A program made the translations under genes and the position numbers. The notes beneath the pieces were generated by a model, which had not been told where the DNA came from, did not search any database, and saw only the letters and a program-made list of their open reading frames with translations. A DNA stretch of 64,000 nucleotides, from positions 186,001-250,000 of the forward strand of contig NZ_JBJGED010000006.1 of the NCBI RefSeq assembly GCF_045062745.1, given 5' to 3'. Shown here one piece after another: positions 60,514 to 64,000 of this stretch. The stretch's first letter is position 1. Every line of letters begins with the position of its first letter. Origin of the DNA: Paenibacillus_AA sp045062745. GTDB taxonomy: Bacteria; Bacillota; Bacilli; Paenibacillales; NBRC-103111.

Positions 60514-61656
60514 ATGACTTACACTTTTGCTTATGAACACTTCGATATGATTGAAGATCGACTAGTGTTTAACCCAAATCTAAATCCCTACGAGTATGAA
60601 ATCCAACAATTAATCTTGGAAGCCGAAAGAAATATAGGGGCACTAGCTAGACTCGGCTTAAAAAGCCACCCTCTAAAGCCCACAATCCTGAGAAATTCCT
60701 TAGTGAGAACCGCTCACTTCACGACGAAAATTGAACAAAATAAGCTTGAGCTTAAGGAAGTAGAACAGCTCTATCAGCACTACAAAAAAAATCCGCTATC
60801 GATCAAGCAAAAAGCTCAATTGGAAGTTAAAAACGTCTTTGATACCTACGAGTATATTTATAGTTTGGATCCGAGTCATGATTTTTCTGAAATGGATGAG
60901 CCCGTACTCAAAAAAATACAGTATACCTTAATGAATGATCTGACCGGGTATCCTGAGGGGTACAGAACGATTCAGGTTGCTCTTCAAGATGAGGATGGAG
61001 ATGTCAGCTATCAACCCCCGGCATGCAATGATGTCCCGCGTTTGATGAAGGCTTATTTTTCCTGGCTTTACACTAGTGTTACCGGGTATGAGAACCCTTA
61101 TGAGACCTCAACGGTACATTATAATAAGAAGGTCCATCCTCTGATTATCTCTGGTATCACGCATCATTTAATAGGCTACATCCACCCTTTTCCAGATGGA
61201 AACGGTAGAACAGCCAGAGCATTTTCGGCTTTGGTGGGCCTCATACACCCCGATCTTGCCACCATTAAGGATGCCTTTAGCGTAGAAGAATATTTCGACA
61301 AACGAATCGAGGAGTATTACGATACTTTGATGGCTGCCTCACAAGGGGACCTGAAGCCTTTTCTTGTCTTTTATCTCGAATGCGTCAACGCCTCTCTGAC
61401 CAAAGTGCTTAGAGAGCTTCAGCGTTACGATCGAATCAAGCATGTTCGTGAGTTGCTTGGCAAAGGGCATGCCAAAACGATGTTTGAGTTGATCAGCCGA
61501 ATGGATGACGGAGAGGTGTTTCACAGACAACTGTTTGACGACACGTTAGCCGCCTCATCCTCCAGTATCGCCAAAAATATTGCCAAACTAAAGGATTTAG
61601 GTGTGATTAAACCCGGTGACGGCCGAGGCGAATATATCGTTAGTATTGTGGATTAG
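60514..61656 (+). CDS. Fic-domain protein (AMP-transferase type)
   Basis: A 380-residue class II Fic enzyme. The active-site motif HPFPDGNGRTAR (about 224-235) is complete. The N-terminal inhibitory helix is recognisable as TTKIEQNK (about 72), which keeps the inhibitory Glu of the (S/T)xxxE(G/N) motif but changes the next residue. A winged-helix domain fills the last 80 residues. Such proteins transfer AMP to target proteins and autoinhibit. The gene is more AT-rich than its surroundings, a sign of transfer. AAGGCGG precedes the ATG; no partner toxin or antitoxin gene is adjacent. Confidence 0.9.
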   Translation: MTYTFAYEHFDMIEDRLVFNPNLNPYEYEIQQLILEAERNIGALARLGLKSHPLKPTILRNSLVRTAHFTTKIEQNKLELKEVEQLYQHYKKNPLSIKQKAQLEVKNVFDTYEYIYSLDPSHDFSEMDEPVLKKIQYTLMNDLTGYPEGYRTIQVALQDEDGDVSYQPPACNDVPRLMKAYFSWLYTSVTGYENPYETSTVHYNKKVHPLIISGITHHLIGYIHPFPDGNGRTARAFSALVGLIHPDLATIKDAFSVEEYFDKRIEEYYDTLMAASQGDLKPFLVFYLECVNASLTKVLRELQRYDRIKHVRELLGKGHAKTMFELISRMDDGEVFHRQLFDDTLAASSSSIAKNIAKLKDLGVIKPGDGRGEYIVSIVD

Positions 61657-61681
61657 AGTTTGGACGTTATCCATGCATAGA

Positions 61682-61750
61682 AAGGGGCCTTTCATCTGCT
61701 ACAAATGAAAGCCCCTTCTCGTGTAATAAATACGGGCTTTTCCAAGCCCT
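61682..61750. terminator. Double hairpin between the Fic and GH36 genes
   Basis: GGGGC-CTTTCAT paired with ATGAAAG-CCCC (61684-61716), then a smaller GGGCTT/AAGCCC hairpin (61734-61750). They serve the convergent fic and GH36 genes. Confidence 0.7.
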
Positions 61751-61802
61751 TCCTAGAGGATACAATGGGGTCTCCGTTCGTTGACACCTGCAAGGTCAGT
61801 AG

Positions 61803-63971
61803 TTAGCCCCGCTTCATGGCCGGCAAAGCAACCTCAACGACAACCTCCTGCCGTTGATCGCCGCAGTCGACCTCGTACAAGGCGTTCCCGATCGCTGCGA
61901 TCGGCCTCTCTTCTCCGTTCGCCAACACTTGCGTCGGTGCCGTCTCCGAGTAGAAGGCAAACCGGCCCCCTTCCCGAAGGCGAATGAATTCCGTGTTCCC
62001 ACGGCTCTGTTGGTCCAAGACCGCATGCGAGGAGACATACTTGTCGGTCAACCCCAAAGGAGTCACTCTGCTCTGGACCGTAACGAGCAAGAACAAGAGA
62101 CATTGCTCCGGCTGCAGGACGAACGGAAACGCTTCGCCTGCTTCCAGCACCCGGCCGGCCCGCGAGAAATGCTCGTAAAGGACGATGCGCCTCTCCGAAA
62201 GCCCGGGCACATCCGCAGCCGAGACAACGCCTCTCCGCTCGAGGCCGTCTCCCCCGATATGATAAGCCGCTACTAGGCCCGCTTCGCCTGCATAATTCCA
62301 TAGCTTCAGCGGAATAGGCGCGCTTGTCGGATCTTGGGTCAAGCAATCGACTGTGGGAACGGCCGTACGCTCGCATCGCAGCAACCGCCCGTCGTGATAC
62401 ACGAGCGGCAGCAGCTGGCAGGGATCGGTTCGCCCCACAGGGTCGCTGATATAGACCGGGCCCCCGCTTACAGCGCGCAGCACCGCATTCTGAACAGCGT
62501 TGGGATGGACGGTCCAGAACATATCCCAGTCGCCCCAATAGAAGGGGCCGTGATAATACGAATTGTAGGCGTTCTGCAGCGCATGCTCGGGAAACCCGTT
62601 CCGGTTCTGCGGCATAAAGTCGTCACTGTTGCGCGATACCGCCGATTTGGGCCGATGCCAGATGTTCTCGGGAGCCATCCCCATACAGTTGATCATCGCA
62701 CAATCGAAATGAAGCGCAACCGAGGCTTCTATGGCCTGATGAGCGGCCGATGCCGATGCCCCTATCGACCTTTCGTATTGCAAATAGTTATTGATCGCGG
62801 CCTGGCTGTCTACCTTGACGAAATCGATGCCTTGCCGGCGAAGATACCCGTGCCAGGCATTCCAGAAGCCGAAGCCCAAAGCCGGATCCGGATAAGGTAG
62901 AAGACTACCGTCGGCGGAGGTATAGAGGTATTTCCCCAGCGACTTCGCCATAGGGCTTTCCGGATGGACGCCTCCCCAGTAGCCGACGATCGTATGCCAG
63001 ACCCCGATCCATCGCACTCCGTGCTGCTCCTTCAACAAGCGGACCGTATGGGCGAGGCCATCCGGGAACTTCTCCCTACTGGCATCAAAGGCCTGCAGCT
63101 TGCCGTCAGACGTGGCGGACCAGCCGTCGTCGATCATCATCCATCGAACCGGCAGCCCCAGACGGCGCAATTCCTCCGCCTTCTCCAACACCCCCTGCTC
63201 ATCGACCTTCTGATAAAAGGCATCCCAGCTGCACCAGCCCAAGTAATCCAGGACTTCGGGAAACGGTTTATGCTTCCGCATGAGTACCGGATCCTCCAGT
63301 TCCATTAAAGCCGCTTCGGTTGTACGCTCGGCCAGCGTGTAAGGATCGGTGCCGCCTCCCAGCACGAAAGCGAGGCCTTCATTACGCTGCAGCCCTCCCT
63401 GGTATGAAGACAAGCTCACCGAGAAGCCTTGGCCGTTCGTGCATCCCCCGCCTGCCAGATCGGTCCGGAATAGGGGGCCGCACACCGGCAGCAGCCTGTA
63501 ATACGAGGAATCGGTACGCCACAGCAAAGAAAGCGTGCGGGCCGGAAGCTTCGCGGGATCCGGATCGAAATGCGGCCGAGTCCACCAGTCGTTATGCTGG
63601 TAGTTCGCCAATAAGGCGGATACGCCCTCCATCTCCTCAATAGTAATCACGATACTCTGTCTCGCGGAAAACGATTTGCGGCTCATAAAGGGGTGCCCGC
63701 CATGAATCCGCCCTTCGACGAATCCAAGGAGAACGTCTTCATAACAGCGCAGCTTCAAGGATACGGATACTTCCGCCGGTTCGGTTCCGTCCTGGAACTG
63801 CAAGGTAATCTCCTCGAATATTCCGAGTTTATTGGTACCGCCGGTTTTCTCGCTGGCTTGCAATACGAGCCTTTTGGACGCTTCCCCCTCCAGCGAGACC
63901 GTTATTCCGAAGCCTTTTAGCGCCGGCATGTCCGAGGAGGCAAATATAGCCGAATCCCTAAATGAAAACAT
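61803..63971 (-). CDS. GH36-like glycosidase (raffinose-synthase/alpha-galactosidase type)
   Basis: A 722-residue protein of the GH36 superfamily, subgroup related to Sip1/raffinose synthase. The barrel includes GWCSWDAFY (about 245-253), MMIDDGWS, and the nucleophile Asp in DFVKVDSQ (about 380). The acid/base is probably the Asp of NSDDF (about 445). No signal peptide. Alpha-galactosyl substrates are expected, but the subgroup is little studied. GGGGG lies upstream of the ATG; the gene reaches nearly to the window edge. Confidence 0.83.
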   Translation of the reverse strand: MFSFRDSAIFASSDMPALKGFGITVSLEGEASKRLVLQASEKTGGTNKLGIFEEITLQFQDGTEPAEVSVSLKLRCYEDVLLGFVEGRIHGGHPFMSRKSFSARQSIVITIEEMEGVSALLANYQHNDWWTRPHFDPDPAKLPARTLSLLWRTDSSYYRLLPVCGPLFRTDLAGGGCTNGQGFSVSLSSYQGGLQRNEGLAFVLGGGTDPYTLAERTTEAALMELEDPVLMRKHKPFPEVLDYLGWCSWDAFYQKVDEQGVLEKAEELRRLGLPVRWMMIDDGWSATSDGKLQAFDASREKFPDGLAHTVRLLKEQHGVRWIGVWHTIVGYWGGVHPESPMAKSLGKYLYTSADGSLLPYPDPALGFGFWNAWHGYLRRQGIDFVKVDSQAAINNYLQYERSIGASASAAHQAIEASVALHFDCAMINCMGMAPENIWHRPKSAVSRNSDDFMPQNRNGFPEHALQNAYNSYYHGPFYWGDWDMFWTVHPNAVQNAVLRAVSGGPVYISDPVGRTDPCQLLPLVYHDGRLLRCERTAVPTVDCLTQDPTSAPIPLKLWNYAGEAGLVAAYHIGGDGLERRGVVSAADVPGLSERRIVLYEHFSRAGRVLEAGEAFPFVLQPEQCLLFLLVTVQSRVTPLGLTDKYVSSHAVLDQQSRGNTEFIRLREGGRFAFYSETAPTQVLANGEERPIAAIGNALYEVDCGDQRQEVVVEVALPAMKRG

Positions 63972-64000
63972 GATTAGGACCCCCGTTTTTCGAAGCGAAA

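Overview
The window looks like chromosomal DNA of a Firmicute of the Paenibacillaceae (Paenibacillus or a close relative). The pointers are a yjlC-ndh operon with a Rex-like operator, a ydaO-type c-di-AMP riboswitch in front of an NlpC/P60 cell-wall hydrolase, CotS-like spore-coat kinases, a YdjO-type cold-inducible protein, strong AGGAGG ribosome binding sites, and a generally high GC content broken by a few AT-rich islands. I see no rRNA, tRNA, CRISPR array, insertion sequence or prophage.

Layout. 1-1717: yjlC-ndh (type II NADH dehydrogenase). 2081-8757: a two-gene operon for a membrane protein and a 1792-residue pseudokinase/AAA/TPR/GAF/PAS/GGDEF protein. 8758-10751: hflX behind a long leader with its own promoter, a 12-codon leader peptide resembling the macrolide-sensing ErmD leader, and an intrinsic terminator. 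10824-14849: three SRPBCC/AHSA1 genes, an ArsR regulator, a DUF1059 protein, the riboswitch-controlled NlpC/P60 protein and a Cu/Zn superoxide dismutase lipoprotein. 14904-17654: a GH2 glycosidase. 17809-23766: one giant DUF4011/helicase/Vsr-like nuclease/DUF3320 protein of the kind found as single-gene defence candidates. 23985-28691: DUF4395, unknown, sulfatase, a HigBA-like toxin-antitoxin pair and a YtpQ/DUF1444-like protein.

29103-42739 is the most unusual part. It is an eight-gene, one-direction operon of six paralogous or partly paralogous proteins that share a 'DHAD...YYLP' N-terminal motif and tandem beta-sandwich-like repeats, followed by a caspase-like (C14) protease and a protein that starts with a 16-unit tetrapeptide repeat. 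I know of no described system with this composition. It is my first choice for a new system: a caspase-associated structural or effector complex.

42832-49637 holds cold-shock genes, a PadR regulator divergent from an FAD monooxygenase plus membrane protein, an AbrB-like protein, an MMPL transporter and a secreted coiled-coil protein. 49689-55104 is a TerY-P-type triad (vWA, PP2C phosphatase, protein kinase) with two paralogous downstream proteins that are candidate effectors and one small upstream protein. 55368-63971 holds a chemoreceptor, two CotS-like kinases, a SEC-C protein, an AT-rich Fic protein and a GH36-like glycosidase.

The regulatory calls (Rex site, c-di-AMP riboswitch, hflX leader, HigA operators, PadR and ArsR operators, attenuator-like leaders) come from reading the sequence. 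None has been tested by folding software or database search.
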